Positions 41,484 to 51,256 of a stretch of DNA of 64,000 nucleotides are shown piece after piece. The position numbers and the translations under genes are program-made. Source of the DNA: Hyphobacterium sp. CCMP332 (lineage in GTDB: Bacteria > Pseudomonadota > Alphaproteobacteria > Caulobacterales > Maricaulaceae). The DNA is taken from the NCBI RefSeq assembly GCF_014323565.1, contig NZ_CP058669.1, forward strand, positions 1,825,501 through 1,889,500, read 5' to 3'. Within the stretch, counting starts at the first letter, position 1. Each line of letters opens with the position of its first letter. The notes beneath the pieces are model-generated. The model was not told where the DNA came from. It did no database searches and saw only the letters and a list, made by a program, of their open reading frames with translations.

Positions 41484-42170
41484 CTAGACCTTGCCGGTCA
41501 CCGGCAGAAGCGCGCCGGTAATGGCGCGCGCTTCATCGGAGGCCAGAAACAGCATGACCGATGCCAGATCGGCCGGTTTCACCCAGATGTCCGGGTCGGT
41601 ATCCGGCATGTCCTGACGGTTTTGCGGTGTGTCGATAATGGACGGTAGAACGGCATTTACCGTCACATTGGTGGATTTCAATTCTTCCGCCAGGGCTTCG
41701 GTCAGACGCATCACACCGGATTTGGACGCCGCATAGGCACCCATGCCCATCCCGGCTTTCAAAGCGCCCGCCGCGCCCACATTGACGATCCGGCCCGCCG
41801 GTGCGGCTTTCAGATAGGGCAAGGCCATCTTGCAAGCTGTTGCCGCGGTTTTCACGTTGATCTCGTAGAGAAAATCCCAGCTGTCGATCGATCCGTCTTC
41901 CAGCGTCTCCCACCGGAATCCACCCGCAATATTGAGGAGCGCATCCAGACGTCCGTGCTTTTCAACAATGGCATTGAAGAGGTCTGCCGTGGCCTCTGCA
42001 TCGGTCAGATCGACACCGCCGCGCTGGTCCACGCCGTCCGGAAACGTCTCGCGGGGGCCCTCGGCCCGGTCGATCGCCACGACCGTCCAGCCTTTTGAAA
42101 GTGCACCCTTGACAGCCGCCTCTCCCAGAATGCCAAAACCACCCGAAATCGCGATCACCTTGCCGGACAT
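41484..42170 (-). CDS. Short-chain dehydrogenase/reductase with altered catalytic serine
   Basis: The 228-residue protein has a Rossmann start (VIAISGGFGILGEAAVKGAL), LLNIAGGFRWET, and the active-site Tyr146-x-x-x-Lys150 (GAYAASKSG). The residue 13 positions before the Tyr, normally the catalytic Ser, is Ala133 (NVGAAGALKAG). The GGFGILG glycine pattern resembles the dihydropteridine-reductase-like branch. A perfect AGGAGG site seven bases before ATG 42170 fixes the start. It stands alone; the substrate is unknown. Confidence 0.85.
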   Translation of the reverse strand: MSGKVIAISGGFGILGEAAVKGALSKGWTVVAIDRAEGPRETFPDGVDQRGGVDLTDAEATADLFNAIVEKHGRLDALLNIAGGFRWETLEDGSIDSWDFLYEINVKTAATACKMALPYLKAAPAGRIVNVGAAGALKAGMGMGAYAASKSGVMRLTEALAEELKSTNVTVNAVLPSIIDTPQNRQDMPDTDPDIWVKPADLASVMLFLASDEARAITGALLPVTGKV

Positions 42171-42337
42171 GAAGACCTCCTCTTGTATGCGCCGGACACT
42201 AGCGCGCGAAAATTCTCCCGCAAGACTGTCGGCATTGAATGACCCGTTTTGCGCCCGCAGATGGACACAAATGAAGGGGATGAAGTTTCCCGCTACTCGT
42301 GAGAGAATGCACATTCGGGAAGGGACAGGGAGATTCC

Positions 42338-45300
42338 ATGATGACGACCGGTTTGACACGCATCGGCCTGGGGGCCGTGGCAATGGCATTGGCACTGACA
42401 GCCTGTCAGGAGCGACAGACCGGCACGGCAGGGACGGACCGCGACGGCATTCAGCTCTCGGATCGATCCGCGTCAGCGCCCCGGCCCGAACCGGAATACC
42501 CGGACCAGTTTGACTATCTTCGCTATCGTATTGATGTCTCGGCAGCCCAGCCCGCCGCCTGTTTTGTGTTTTCCCAGGCGCTGGACCCCGCCGTCGATTA
42601 TTCGCCCTATGTCGAACTGGATCCGCCCGCAAATATTGCCCTCCGGATTGACGGATCATCGCTCTGCGTCGGCGGGCTGACCTTCGGTCAGTCGCCCGAT
42701 ATCACCCTGCTGGCAGGCTTGCCCGCCGCCGATGGCGATACCCTGGCGATATCCGAAACCACCACGATCGAATTTGGCGCGCGCCCGGCCTATGTCGGCT
42801 TCTCCGGAGACGGCGTCATCCTGCCGCGTATTGATGCCGATGGTATTCCCATCGAGACGGTCAATGTCGATGAAGTCGAAATCGAGGTCTTGCGGATCAC
42901 GGATCGCGCGCTTGTCTTCCGCGAAATCACGCAAGGCTATACCGCCTCGGAAGATGAATGGGGCTATCTCTATGGCGAAGAAAGCCCGAACGATGTCGGG
43001 CGGACCATCTGGCAGGGCACGATGGACACATCGGGCGAGCCCAACGCCCCCGTCATTACAGTTATGCCGCTCGCAGAAACGATTGGCGTTCTGGAGCCCG
43101 GCGCCTATTTCGTGCGCGTCCGCGATGCCACCGTTGATGAATCTGAAAACCAACCCGCCCGGTCCGAGCGCTGGTTTGTCATCACCGATCTGGCCCTGAC
43201 CTCCTATGTCGGACAGGACGGCATCGACGTCACGGTGAGGTCGCTTCAGACCGGCCGGTCCGTGGAAGGCGTCGATATCCAGCTGCTCGCCCAGTCCAAT
43301 GAAATTCTCGCCACGGTCGAGAGCGATGACGATGGCCGCGTTCGCTTTGACGACCCGCTGACCAACGGCACGGGAGCCAATTCACCCCGCTTGCTGGCCG
43401 CCTACGGCCCGGACGGTGATTTCGCCCTGCTCGATTTCAACCGTGCACCGGTGGATCTCTCCGAGCACAATATCGATGGTCGCCGCACGCCCGACGGCGC
43501 GGATGCCTTTCTCTATCTGGATCGTGGCATCTACCGTCCCGGCGAAACCGTTCACGCCACGGCGCTGATCCGCGACCGGGAGGCCAATGCGATAGACGAC
43601 CGGCCCGGCAGTTTCATCCTCTATGCTCCCAATGGCATTGAGTCCGATCGCCTGCGTTTTGATGAAGCGGACATGGCCGGTGGCCTGCAGCACGATTTTG
43701 ATATTTCGAGCGCCGCCGCGCGCGGCATCTGGCGTCTGTCGCTGGAGCTGGATGGCGTTGGCGTCGTGGGACGCACCAGCTTTTCGGTGGAGGACTTCGT
43801 TCCGCAACGCATCGAACTGGATATCGAAGCCGATGACACCACGCCGTTAAAGGCCGAAGAAAGCCGCGGCATCGAAGCCAATGTCCGCTTTCTGTACGGT
43901 GCACCCGGAGCCGGCCTGCCGGTGGAAGGCGAAGTCCGTATCGAGGTCGATCCGTCCCCGTTTGAGGAATTTTCCGGCTATCGCTTCGGCCTTCATGATC
44001 AGGCCTTTCAGCAGATCGCCTATGACTTGCCCGATGCCGTCACGGACGGCGCCGGCCGCGCCGTGCTCGGGCTCGATGCCGGACGCCGCGGAGCCGAGGC
44101 TACCCAGCCCTTGCGCGCCCGGGTCGTTGTCTCCGCCATTGAACCGGGCGGACGCCCGGTGCGCGATGATGTCCGTATCCCCTATCGCCCGCGTGACCTC
44201 TACATTGGTCTGGAACCGGATTTCGACGGCCGGGCGGAACGCGATGCGGCAACCGCCTTCAATGTCGTCGCACTCGATTCCTATGGCGATCAGACCGACG
44301 CCCGTCTGGAATGGCGTCTGACCCGCCAGGACAATCGCTATGACTGGTATCGGACCAGCGGCGGGGCGTGGCGCTGGCGCCGGACGAGCTTCACGGTTCC
44401 GATTGAGGACGGTGTGATCCAGACCGGTGGAGAGATTACGGCGGTCAACACGCCGCCGCTGGATTGGGGCAATTACCGGCTCGAAGTCTCGGGTCCGGAT
44501 GGCGCTTCCAGCAGCTATGGCTTCTGGGTCGGCTGGGGCAGCGTCGCGCAAGATGGCGTCGAAGCGCCGGACCGCGTCCGGATAGCAACGCCCGAGGACG
44601 CACCTGCTGTAGGCGATACGGCCCAGATCACGCTGCAAGCCCCCTATGCCGGTGAAGCGGAGATCGTGGTCGCAACCGACCGCGTGATTGCCAGCTACAC
44701 CATCAGCCTGCCCGAAGGCGGGACCGGCTTCACGCTGCCCGTCACGGATGAGTGGGGCACCGGCGCTTATGTCATGGCGACGGTTTACACGCCGCGTGAC
44801 GCCGCAGAGCAACCGCGCCCGCGCCGGGCTGTCGGGGTCGCCTATATTCCGGTCAGCGCCGCAGAGCGCACCATTGATCTCGCCTTCGACATGCCCGAAC
44901 TGGTGCGCCCGCGTCAGATCGTCAGTGTCGATCTCGAAGCCAGCCAGAATACGCGCAATGCATATGTGACGGTCGCAGCGGTCGATGAAGGCATTTTGCT
45001 CCTCACACGCTTTGAATCCCCCGATCCCATCGACTGGTATTTCGGACAACGCGCCCTCGATGTGTCGCTCTATGATGATTATGGCCGCCTGCTCGACCCC
45101 AATCAGGGTGCAGCCGCCCCAGTCAGGTCCGGTGGCGACCAGATCGGTGGTGCCGGTCTGACCGTTGTACCCACGCAAACAGTCGCCCTCTTCTCCGGCC
45201 CGGTCGAATTTGATCGCAATGGCAATGCCTCGGTCGATATCGAGGTGCCGGATTTCAACGGCGAATTGCGTCTGATGGCGGTAGCCTGGTCGGATACGGC

Positions 45301-47209
45301 ACTCGGTTCGGCGTCGCAGGCCCTGACGGTCCGCGATCCGGTTCCCGCCGAACTGATCCTGCCGCGTTTCCTGTCTCCGGGAGATCAGGCACAGGCAACG
45401 CTGACCATTGACAATGTCGAAGGCGAAGCCGGCGATTACATCGCCATGTTCTCCAGCAACGGGCCGGTCTCCTTCGACCAGCCACAGAATGGTGCGGCCA
45501 TGGAACCGGGCGAACGCCGCGATGATACGGTCGGCATCACGGCCGGTGATATCGGTATCGCTCAACTGTCCATGGATGTGATCGGCCCGGATATCGAACT
45601 GGAATCCAGCTATCCGATACAGGTGCGCTCGGCCTTCCGGCCGCAAGCCGATTATCAGCGATACGCTCTGGCGGCCGGCGAAAACTGGTCACCCGATCCG
45701 GCACTCCTGTCGGAATTCAATACCGGTGATGCCGAACTTGAGCTCAGTTTTTCGGCCATTCCCATGGATGCGGCAGCGATCTACCAGCATCTCAGCCGCT
45801 ATCCTTTCGGCTGTACCGAACAACAGACAAGCCGCGCCATGCCGCTGCTCTATGCCGGCCAGATGGCCGCATTGGCCGGTCTCGAGACGGATAGCGATTC
45901 CCATCAGCGCATTCGCGATGCCGTCGAAACCATACTCAGCCGGCAAAGCTCCGATGGTGCCATTGGTCAATGGCGGATGGGCGATCGCTACGCCGATGGG
46001 TGGCTGGGCGCCTATGCCACCGACTTCCTCGCACGGGCCGACGCGGCCGGGTATGACGTTCCGGAAGCGGCCCTTGATCGCGCCTATACGGTGCTCGGTC
46101 ATATCGCCCGCGGTGATTTCTATCGCGCTGGCGGGTATGATACGGACATCCGGCGAGGTCCGTGGCAACGCGATACGCAGCAGCGTCTGAATGATCGCAG
46201 CCAGGCCTATGCCTTCTACGTGCTGGCCCGCGCCGGACGCGCCGATGTCGGGCGTTTGCGTTATTTCCACGACGAGCGAATCGACCAGATTTCCAGCCCG
46301 CTGGCCCGGGCCCATGTCGCCGCCGCACTGGCCATGGTGGGGGATCGCTCGCGCAGCCAGAATGCGTTCGATCTCGCCGAACGTGTCCTCGGCTACAACA
46401 ATCCCGGCGACTATTACCAGACACCGCGCCGCGATCTGGCGGGCGTGTTGGCACTCGCCGCCGAGGCGGGCGATACGGACCGCGTCGAGCGTCTTGGCAG
46501 CCGTGTGGCCGTTGAACTCCCGGCGGTAGACAGCCTGACAACGCAGGAAATGGCCTATCTGCTGCTGGCCGCCAACGCCCTCACGCAAGAAGGCGACGAG
46601 GTGGAGATCGCCCCGGATGGTGCCGTCACCGTACGGGCGGAAAATCGCAGTTTCGCGATGTCGCCGGACGATCTGGCGCAAGGGGCGAGTTTCACCAATG
46701 CGAGCGATAATCCGGTCTGGCTGACCAGCGTCGCGCGCGGCACACCCAGCGAGCCTCCGGCGGCCGAGGCGTCGCGCCTGACAGTCAGCAAACGCATCCG
46801 GAATACGGATGGCAGCGAAGCTGACCTTGCCAATATTTCGCAAGGCGACCGGCTGGTGATCTCGTTTGAAATCGTCAATCCGGAATCGCGCCGGGCACCG
46901 CTGATTCTTGCGGATTTGCTGCCGGCCGGTTTTGAAATCGAAGCCGTTGTTCAGACCAATGAAGGCGGACCGAATGGCGTCTATAGCTGGCTCGGATCCA
47001 TCGATTCCGCCCGCATACAGGAAGCCCGTGATGATCGCTATGTGGCGGCCATCGAGGTCTATGGCCAGCGCACAGAGCGCTATGCCTACACCGTCCGCGC
47101 CGTAACGCCCGGCCGGTTCACCATTCCGGGTGTCGTGGTGGAAGACATGTATCGCACTGATGTCTTCGCTCGCACCGCCGCTGGTGAGGTTGTCATCCGG
47201 GCCCGCTGA
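42338..47209 (+). CDS. Bacterial alpha-2-macroglobulin lipoprotein
   Basis: The 1623-residue protein is a periplasmic protease inhibitor of the macroglobulin family, thought to trap invading proteases. A lipobox L-T-A-C23 ends the signal peptide. MG domains fill the first half (DAFLYLDRGIYRPGETVHATALIRDR is the MG2-like landmark); the central block has DFNGELRLMAVAWSD. The thioester motif is intact: C1159-T-E-Q1162 within YPFGCTEQQTSRAMPLLYAG, followed by the helical thioester domain. The C terminus carries the receptor-binding-like domain. It overlaps pbpC by TGATG, the conserved pairing. The GTG at 42299 is rejected because ATG 42338 has AGGGAG upstream and starts the signal peptide. Confidence 0.93.
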   Translation: MMTTGLTRIGLGAVAMALALTACQERQTGTAGTDRDGIQLSDRSASAPRPEPEYPDQFDYLRYRIDVSAAQPAACFVFSQALDPAVDYSPYVELDPPANIALRIDGSSLCVGGLTFGQSPDITLLAGLPAADGDTLAISETTTIEFGARPAYVGFSGDGVILPRIDADGIPIETVNVDEVEIEVLRITDRALVFREITQGYTASEDEWGYLYGEESPNDVGRTIWQGTMDTSGEPNAPVITVMPLAETIGVLEPGAYFVRVRDATVDESENQPARSERWFVITDLALTSYVGQDGIDVTVRSLQTGRSVEGVDIQLLAQSNEILATVESDDDGRVRFDDPLTNGTGANSPRLLAAYGPDGDFALLDFNRAPVDLSEHNIDGRRTPDGADAFLYLDRGIYRPGETVHATALIRDREANAIDDRPGSFILYAPNGIESDRLRFDEADMAGGLQHDFDISSAAARGIWRLSLELDGVGVVGRTSFSVEDFVPQRIELDIEADDTTPLKAEESRGIEANVRFLYGAPGAGLPVEGEVRIEVDPSPFEEFSGYRFGLHDQAFQQIAYDLPDAVTDGAGRAVLGLDAGRRGAEATQPLRARVVVSAIEPGGRPVRDDVRIPYRPRDLYIGLEPDFDGRAERDAATAFNVVALDSYGDQTDARLEWRLTRQDNRYDWYRTSGGAWRWRRTSFTVPIEDGVIQTGGEITAVNTPPLDWGNYRLEVSGPDGASSSYGFWVGWGSVAQDGVEAPDRVRIATPEDAPAVGDTAQITLQAPYAGEAEIVVATDRVIASYTISLPEGGTGFTLPVTDEWGTGAYVMATVYTPRDAAEQPRPRRAVGVAYIPVSAAERTIDLAFDMPELVRPRQIVSVDLEASQNTRNAYVTVAAVDEGILLLTRFESPDPIDWYFGQRALDVSLYDDYGRLLDPNQGAAAPVRSGGDQIGGAGLTVVPTQTVALFSGPVEFDRNGNASVDIEVPDFNGELRLMAVAWSDTALGSASQALTVRDPVPAELILPRFLSPGDQAQATLTIDNVEGEAGDYIAMFSSNGPVSFDQPQNGAAMEPGERRDDTVGITAGDIGIAQLSMDVIGPDIELESSYPIQVRSAFRPQADYQRYALAAGENWSPDPALLSEFNTGDAELELSFSAIPMDAAAIYQHLSRYPFGCTEQQTSRAMPLLYAGQMAALAGLETDSDSHQRIRDAVETILSRQSSDGAIGQWRMGDRYADGWLGAYATDFLARADAAGYDVPEAALDRAYTVLGHIARGDFYRAGGYDTDIRRGPWQRDTQQRLNDRSQAYAFYVLARAGRADVGRLRYFHDERIDQISSPLARAHVAAALAMVGDRSRSQNAFDLAERVLGYNNPGDYYQTPRRDLAGVLALAAEAGDTDRVERLGSRVAVELPAVDSLTTQEMAYLLLAANALTQEGDEVEIAPDGAVTVRAENRSFAMSPDDLAQGASFTNASDNPVWLTSVARGTPSEPPAAEASRLTVSKRIRNTDGSEADLANISQGDRLVISFEIVNPESRRAPLILADLLPAGFEIEAVVQTNEGGPNGVYSWLGSIDSARIQEARDDRYVAAIEVYGQRTERYAYTVRAVTPGRFTIPGVVVEDMYRTDVFARTAAGEVVIRAR

Positions 47210-49251
47210 TGTCGCGCATACTGACCGCCTGGCGCTGGACCAGCCTTGCCGCCCTGACCGCCATGGTTCTGGCGGTGGGGCTGGACCGCGTCTTTCCGCC
47301 GCCCCCATTGGCGGAGCGCTCCATTGTCGTCACCGACGAGCGCGGCCAGATGTTTCGCGCCTTTCCGGTCGAGGGCGGACGCTGGCGGCTGGCCGCGGAC
47401 CTGGAATCGATCGACCCGGCCTTTGTCAGCGCGCTTATTGCGGTTGAGGATTCCCGCTTTTATGAGCATCATGGTGTCGATCCGATGGCGGTTGTTCGCG
47501 CGGGTTTCAATGCCATACGCGCCGGCGAAATCGTATCCGGCGCCTCGACATTGACGATGCAGACGGCGCGCCTTCTCGAGCCGCGCCCCGAACGCAATCT
47601 CGGCTCCAAGCTGATGGAAGTCTTGCGGGCATTGCAACTGGAATCCCGTTATTCCAAAGACGAAATTCTGGAAACCTACCTGACACTGACACCCTATGGC
47701 GGCAATCTCGAAGGCGTCACCGCTGCCAGCTGGGCCTGGTTTGGCCACGCGCCCGACCGTCTGACACCCGGTCAGATCGCTCTGCTGATCGCCCTGCCAC
47801 AAGCGCCCGAAGCCCGCCGCCCGGATCTGAGGCCGGAGAATGCCCGGTCAGGCCGCGCGCGAATTCTCGACCGGCTTGCCAGTTATGACATCATCGCCGC
47901 AGATATTGCCGCGGAATCCGCCAGTGATCCGATTCCGGTCCGCCACGATTTTCCGGGTTTGGCCTGGCATGCCAGCCAGTATTTACGGACCGCGAATGCT
48001 GACGGAGCCGTCAATATTCGCTCGACACTGGATTTCGGCCTGCAACAGCAAGCCGAGCGTCTGGCCCTCGACGCTGCTGAAGCGGCGGGGCCGGATGTCC
48101 AGCTCTCCATCCTGATCGTCGAGAATGAGACCCGCGCCGTGCGTGCCGCCATTGGTTCTGCCAGCCGCGCCCGTGATGGCGGATGGATTGATCTGTCCGA
48201 CCGGCCGCGCTCACCCGGCTCCACGCTGAAACCCTTCATCTACGGGATGGCCTTCGATGACGGACTGGCGATGCCGCACACCCGTATCACGGATGCCCCG
48301 CGCCGCTTTGACAGTTATATGCCGGAGAATTTTGACCGCATGTTCCGGGGCGATGTCACCGTCGCCGAGGCCTTGCAACACTCGCTGAATGTCCCCGCAG
48401 TCGAAACACTTGATGCGGTGGGTGCCAGCCGCTTTGCCGCGGGTCTGCGCTTTGCCGGGGCCTCACCGGTCATTGGCAACAGCGCCGATACCGATACCGG
48501 TCTCGCCATTGCCCTGGGCGGAGCCGGGCTGACCGTTCGCGATCTCGCGACACTCTATACGGGCCTCGCGAATGGCGGCGAAGTGCGTCCTCTCGTCTGG
48601 ACGGCAGACGCGCTGGCCGCCGACGCGCCCGGCATGCAGATCATGAGCGCCGAATCGGCCGGCGAGATCCTGAACATTCTGCGCGGAGCGCCCCAACCGT
48701 CCGGCCGCGCACCTGCCAGCCTGACCAGCAATGCGCCGGCCATCGCCTTCAAGACCGGCACGAGCTGGGGATATCGGGATGCCTGGGCCGCCGGAATTGC
48801 GGGAGGTTATACCGTCGTCGTCTGGGTCGGCCGCGCGGATGCGCGCCCGCGCACAGGGCAGACCGGACGCGAGGCGGCCCTGCCGATCCTGTTTGATATC
48901 TTCGACATGCTGCCACAACAGGAGACGCCGCGCGAAGACCGTGAGCCCTGGCGTCTCGCGCAGGAAACGCCCGAACCCATGGCAAGGTACAATCGCGACC
49001 CACAGCCGGAGATTCTGTTTCCGCCGGATGAAGCCGAAGTCTGGATGGAGGCCAGTGGCCGTGATTATGTCCTGGCGGGCCGGGCGGAAAGCGCCCTGCG
49101 CTGGTATGTGGACGGGCGGCCTGTCGCGCTCAATGCGGCGGGTGAGCCGGTCTGGACGCCGCAAGGCCCCGGTTTCTATGCCGTTCGCGCGGTCGATATA
49201 GAAGGGCGCTCCACCGTGTCACAGGTCCGCATCATCACGCCTGCCGGATAG
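47209..49251 (+). CDS. pbpC: Penicillin-binding protein 1C
   Basis: The 680-residue bifunctional peptidoglycan synthase has a short N-terminal anchor (about residues 9-25). The glycosyltransferase domain contains E80-D-S-R-F-Y-E-H-H-G and ASTLTMQTARLLEPR. The transpeptidase domain contains S338-T-L-K341, S-L-N and K515-T-G-T. A C-terminal BiPBP_C domain begins near residue 600 (PEILFPPDEAEVWM). The overlap with the macroglobulin gene matches the well-known pairing, in which the macroglobulin is thought to guard the cell when the wall is breached and PBP1C to repair it. Confidence 0.95.
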   Translation: MSRILTAWRWTSLAALTAMVLAVGLDRVFPPPPLAERSIVVTDERGQMFRAFPVEGGRWRLAADLESIDPAFVSALIAVEDSRFYEHHGVDPMAVVRAGFNAIRAGEIVSGASTLTMQTARLLEPRPERNLGSKLMEVLRALQLESRYSKDEILETYLTLTPYGGNLEGVTAASWAWFGHAPDRLTPGQIALLIALPQAPEARRPDLRPENARSGRARILDRLASYDIIAADIAAESASDPIPVRHDFPGLAWHASQYLRTANADGAVNIRSTLDFGLQQQAERLALDAAEAAGPDVQLSILIVENETRAVRAAIGSASRARDGGWIDLSDRPRSPGSTLKPFIYGMAFDDGLAMPHTRITDAPRRFDSYMPENFDRMFRGDVTVAEALQHSLNVPAVETLDAVGASRFAAGLRFAGASPVIGNSADTDTGLAIALGGAGLTVRDLATLYTGLANGGEVRPLVWTADALAADAPGMQIMSAESAGEILNILRGAPQPSGRAPASLTSNAPAIAFKTGTSWGYRDAWAAGIAGGYTVVVWVGRADARPRTGQTGREAALPILFDIFDMLPQQETPREDREPWRLAQETPEPMARYNRDPQPEILFPPDEAEVWMEASGRDYVLAGRAESALRWYVDGRPVALNAAGEPVWTPQGPGFYAVRAVDIEGRSTVSQVRIITPAG

Positions 49252-49267
49252 CAAGACCCCCAAAAGA

Positions 49268-49301
49268 AAACGCCCCGCCCGGTATCCCGGACGGGGCGTT
49301 T
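49268..49301. terminator. Bidirectional intrinsic terminator
   Basis: A stem of cgccccg (49271-49277) with cggggcg (49292-49298), flanked by aaa and ttt, lies between pbpC and the convergent repeat-protein gene. On the minus strand it is followed by TTTTCTTTT; on the plus strand by a short T run. It probably ends both units. Confidence 0.8.
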
Positions 49302-49331
49302 CACTGGCCGGGCCGGAGCCCGGATCAGACC

Positions 49332-50261
49332 TTATTGACGGCCGAGGATGCGGCTCTGGGCAGCACCATCATAGTCGTCATTGTGGCTGTCGAAATCCAC
49401 GCCACCGGAATGGTCCTGATAGGACATCGGCGTACGCGAACGTTCAACGGTCGGTGCGTCGAAGTTCGGAAGTTCGATTTCTTCGCAATCCATCATCCGC
49501 CACTCATAACGCTCGCTGGAAACGAGACGGTAGCGCGTAATGGTTTCCGAGCGGCCCTGAACAGTGCGGCTCTCAACCGTTGCCGGCTGGGTCAGAACCT
49601 GAACCGTATAGGTGTCGTATTCTGCCGGGATCGGAATTTCCTCAACGCGGCCACGCTCGACGAGCACTTCACGCGACACCATGGCATATTCTGCCGGTGT
49701 CTCGATTTCATCAATGCGCGCCGGTTGCACGACCACATTGCGGGTCACTGTGCGGTATTCGCCCGGCTCTTCAACCAGACACCAGACTTCACCGGTTTCC
49801 GGGTCATAGCGCGTGATCTGGGCACCCGGTACACGACCGCGTTGCCAGGCCATGCGCGGCTCACGAACCATGACCTGCTCGGTCACGGTTTCATGGACGG
49901 CCGGACGCACGACATATTCGGTGTAGGCTGGACGGACGAGAACATTCTCTGTGACCGTCTCGTAAACCGGCTGATGAACGACATAACGCACACCGGCATC
50001 GCGGCGGACATATTCCTCGATGCGCTCTTCAATGCGTGGCGGTGCCACGTCATAGGTCTCGTAGGCGTCAGACGACGTGATGGTCTCCGTGTAAGGCTCG
50101 TAGATCGGCTCAACACGGACACGGGCATAGCACTCACCCGGGGTCGCATTCGTCGGTGGCTCGGACGGAAACCAGGACATGTCGTCGGCGGCTGCAACAC
50201 CTGCAGTCGGTCCGGCGATCAACGCGGCGGTGCCGCTGAGAAGAAGAAGACGTCGAAGCAT
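49332..50261 (-). CDS. Periplasmic protein with five TVT-type beta repeats
   Basis: The 309-residue product has a signal peptide (to AAA at about residue 25) and a PGECYARV motif at 41-48, known to me from the N-terminal parts of some peptidoglycan-binding envelope proteins. Five units of 22-25 residues follow (about 98-119, 120-142, 166-188, 189-211, 212-233), each built as P-x-x-Y-x-T-V-T-x-x-V-L-V-x-P-A, with Tyr, Val and Thr alternating as in beta hairpins. The C-terminal 70 residues are polar and probably disordered. A GGGGGA ribosome site precedes the ATG. Function unknown; an envelope structural role is inference. Confidence 0.75.
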   Translation of the reverse strand: MLRRLLLLSGTAALIAGPTAGVAAADDMSWFPSEPPTNATPGECYARVRVEPIYEPYTETITSSDAYETYDVAPPRIEERIEEYVRRDAGVRYVVHQPVYETVTENVLVRPAYTEYVVRPAVHETVTEQVMVREPRMAWQRGRVPGAQITRYDPETGEVWCLVEEPGEYRTVTRNVVVQPARIDEIETPAEYAMVSREVLVERGRVEEIPIPAEYDTYTVQVLTQPATVESRTVQGRSETITRYRLVSSERYEWRMMDCEEIELPNFDAPTVERSRTPMSYQDHSGGVDFDSHNDDYDGAAQSRILGRQ

Positions 50262-50390
50262 TGGATATATTCCCCCAAAAAAGAATTTCGATACCCAACC
50301 GTATACCCACAGAAAGCCGGAGTTAAGCGAAAATTAATGTTTTCACCAGTTTTGACGTGGAATAATTGAGCAACTCCCGCGTGAGGGGAA

Positions 50391-51245
50391 TTATTGCCGC
50401 GCCAGCCATTCATATATCGCGTCGCGGGCGACTGATTCGGTCAACAGGGGCGTGTGACCTGTATTCGGGACCTCGACATAGTCCATATCCGGACGGCGCA
50501 GCATCATGCGGTCCGCGATTTCGCGGGTGACGAGTTCGGAAAGCGCGCCACGGACCAAAAGTGTGGGGATTTCCCGCAACAGGTCGAAGGCATTCCAACG
50601 ATCTTCGGGCGACGGACCGCCCCCGAGCGACGCCAGAATCGCCGGATCATAGTCCGAACGGAAACTTTCCGGCCCCGTCTGCCGGTGCGTTCTGCGCGCA
50701 AAGGTCAGCCAGAATTCATCGGAATCCTCGTCGGGATGGACATGACCATTCACGTCGCGGCAACGCCGCGCGGCGTCACTCCAGGATCGAATAGCTCCGC
50801 CCTTGCCCGCAATTTTCCGGATATTTTCCACCCCTTTCGGGTCAATTTCCGGCGCAATATCATTCAGGATCAATCCCCGCACCCGGTCAGGTGCCATCAC
50901 CGCGGCATACATGGCAATGCCGCCGCCCATGGACGAGCCAATCCAGATGGCCGAATCAGCGCCAGACTGATCGAGCCAGGCCAGACAGTCCCGGACATAG
51001 GTTTCGATCGAATAGGTGGCGGTATCGGTTGCGTATTCGCTCTCCCCTCGCCCGCGCATATCGAGTGCGAGGACAGGAAAGCCTTGTCCGGCCAGAGCGG
51101 GCGCAAAATCCTCAAAGTCCCGCGAATTACGGGTGAGACCATGCAGGCACAAACAAAGAGGCTTCGCCGCATCGCCGGCATAATACCGGCCAAAGAGGCG
51201 AAGCCCGTCAGCAGAGGTCAGCCAGACCGGCTGAGCTTCAGGCAT
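50391..51245 (-). CDS. Alpha/beta hydrolase
   Basis: The 284-residue enzyme has the oxyanion-hole segment LCLCLHGLTRNSRDF, the nucleophile elbow G-S-S105-M-G-G, and His264 (NTGHTPLL). The acidic residue in the triad appears to be Glu in GALSELV, where Asp is more common. It is cytoplasmic and could hydrolyse an ester or a C-C bond. It begins 12 bases after the diiron protein gene on the same strand, so the two are probably co-transcribed. The substrate is unknown. Confidence 0.88.
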   Translation of the reverse strand: MPEAQPVWLTSADGLRLFGRYYAGDAAKPLCLCLHGLTRNSRDFEDFAPALAGQGFPVLALDMRGRGESEYATDTATYSIETYVRDCLAWLDQSGADSAIWIGSSMGGGIAMYAAVMAPDRVRGLILNDIAPEIDPKGVENIRKIAGKGGAIRSWSDAARRCRDVNGHVHPDEDSDEFWLTFARRTHRQTGPESFRSDYDPAILASLGGGPSPEDRWNAFDLLREIPTLLVRGALSELVTREIADRMMLRRPDMDYVEVPNTGHTPLLTESVARDAIYEWLARQ

Positions 51246-51256
51246 GGGAAAGTCCG

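Noticed and set aside
43847-47308. Two long minus-strand frames (599 and 539 codons) opposite the macroglobulin
   Set aside because: The plus strand carries an unmistakable macroglobulin with thioester motif; the antisense frames show no protein signature.
50262-50400. aataatt...aattatt inverted arms around the hydrolase stop codon as a terminator
   Set aside because: Arms are AT-rich and about 22 bases apart with no T run, so the structure would be too weak to call.
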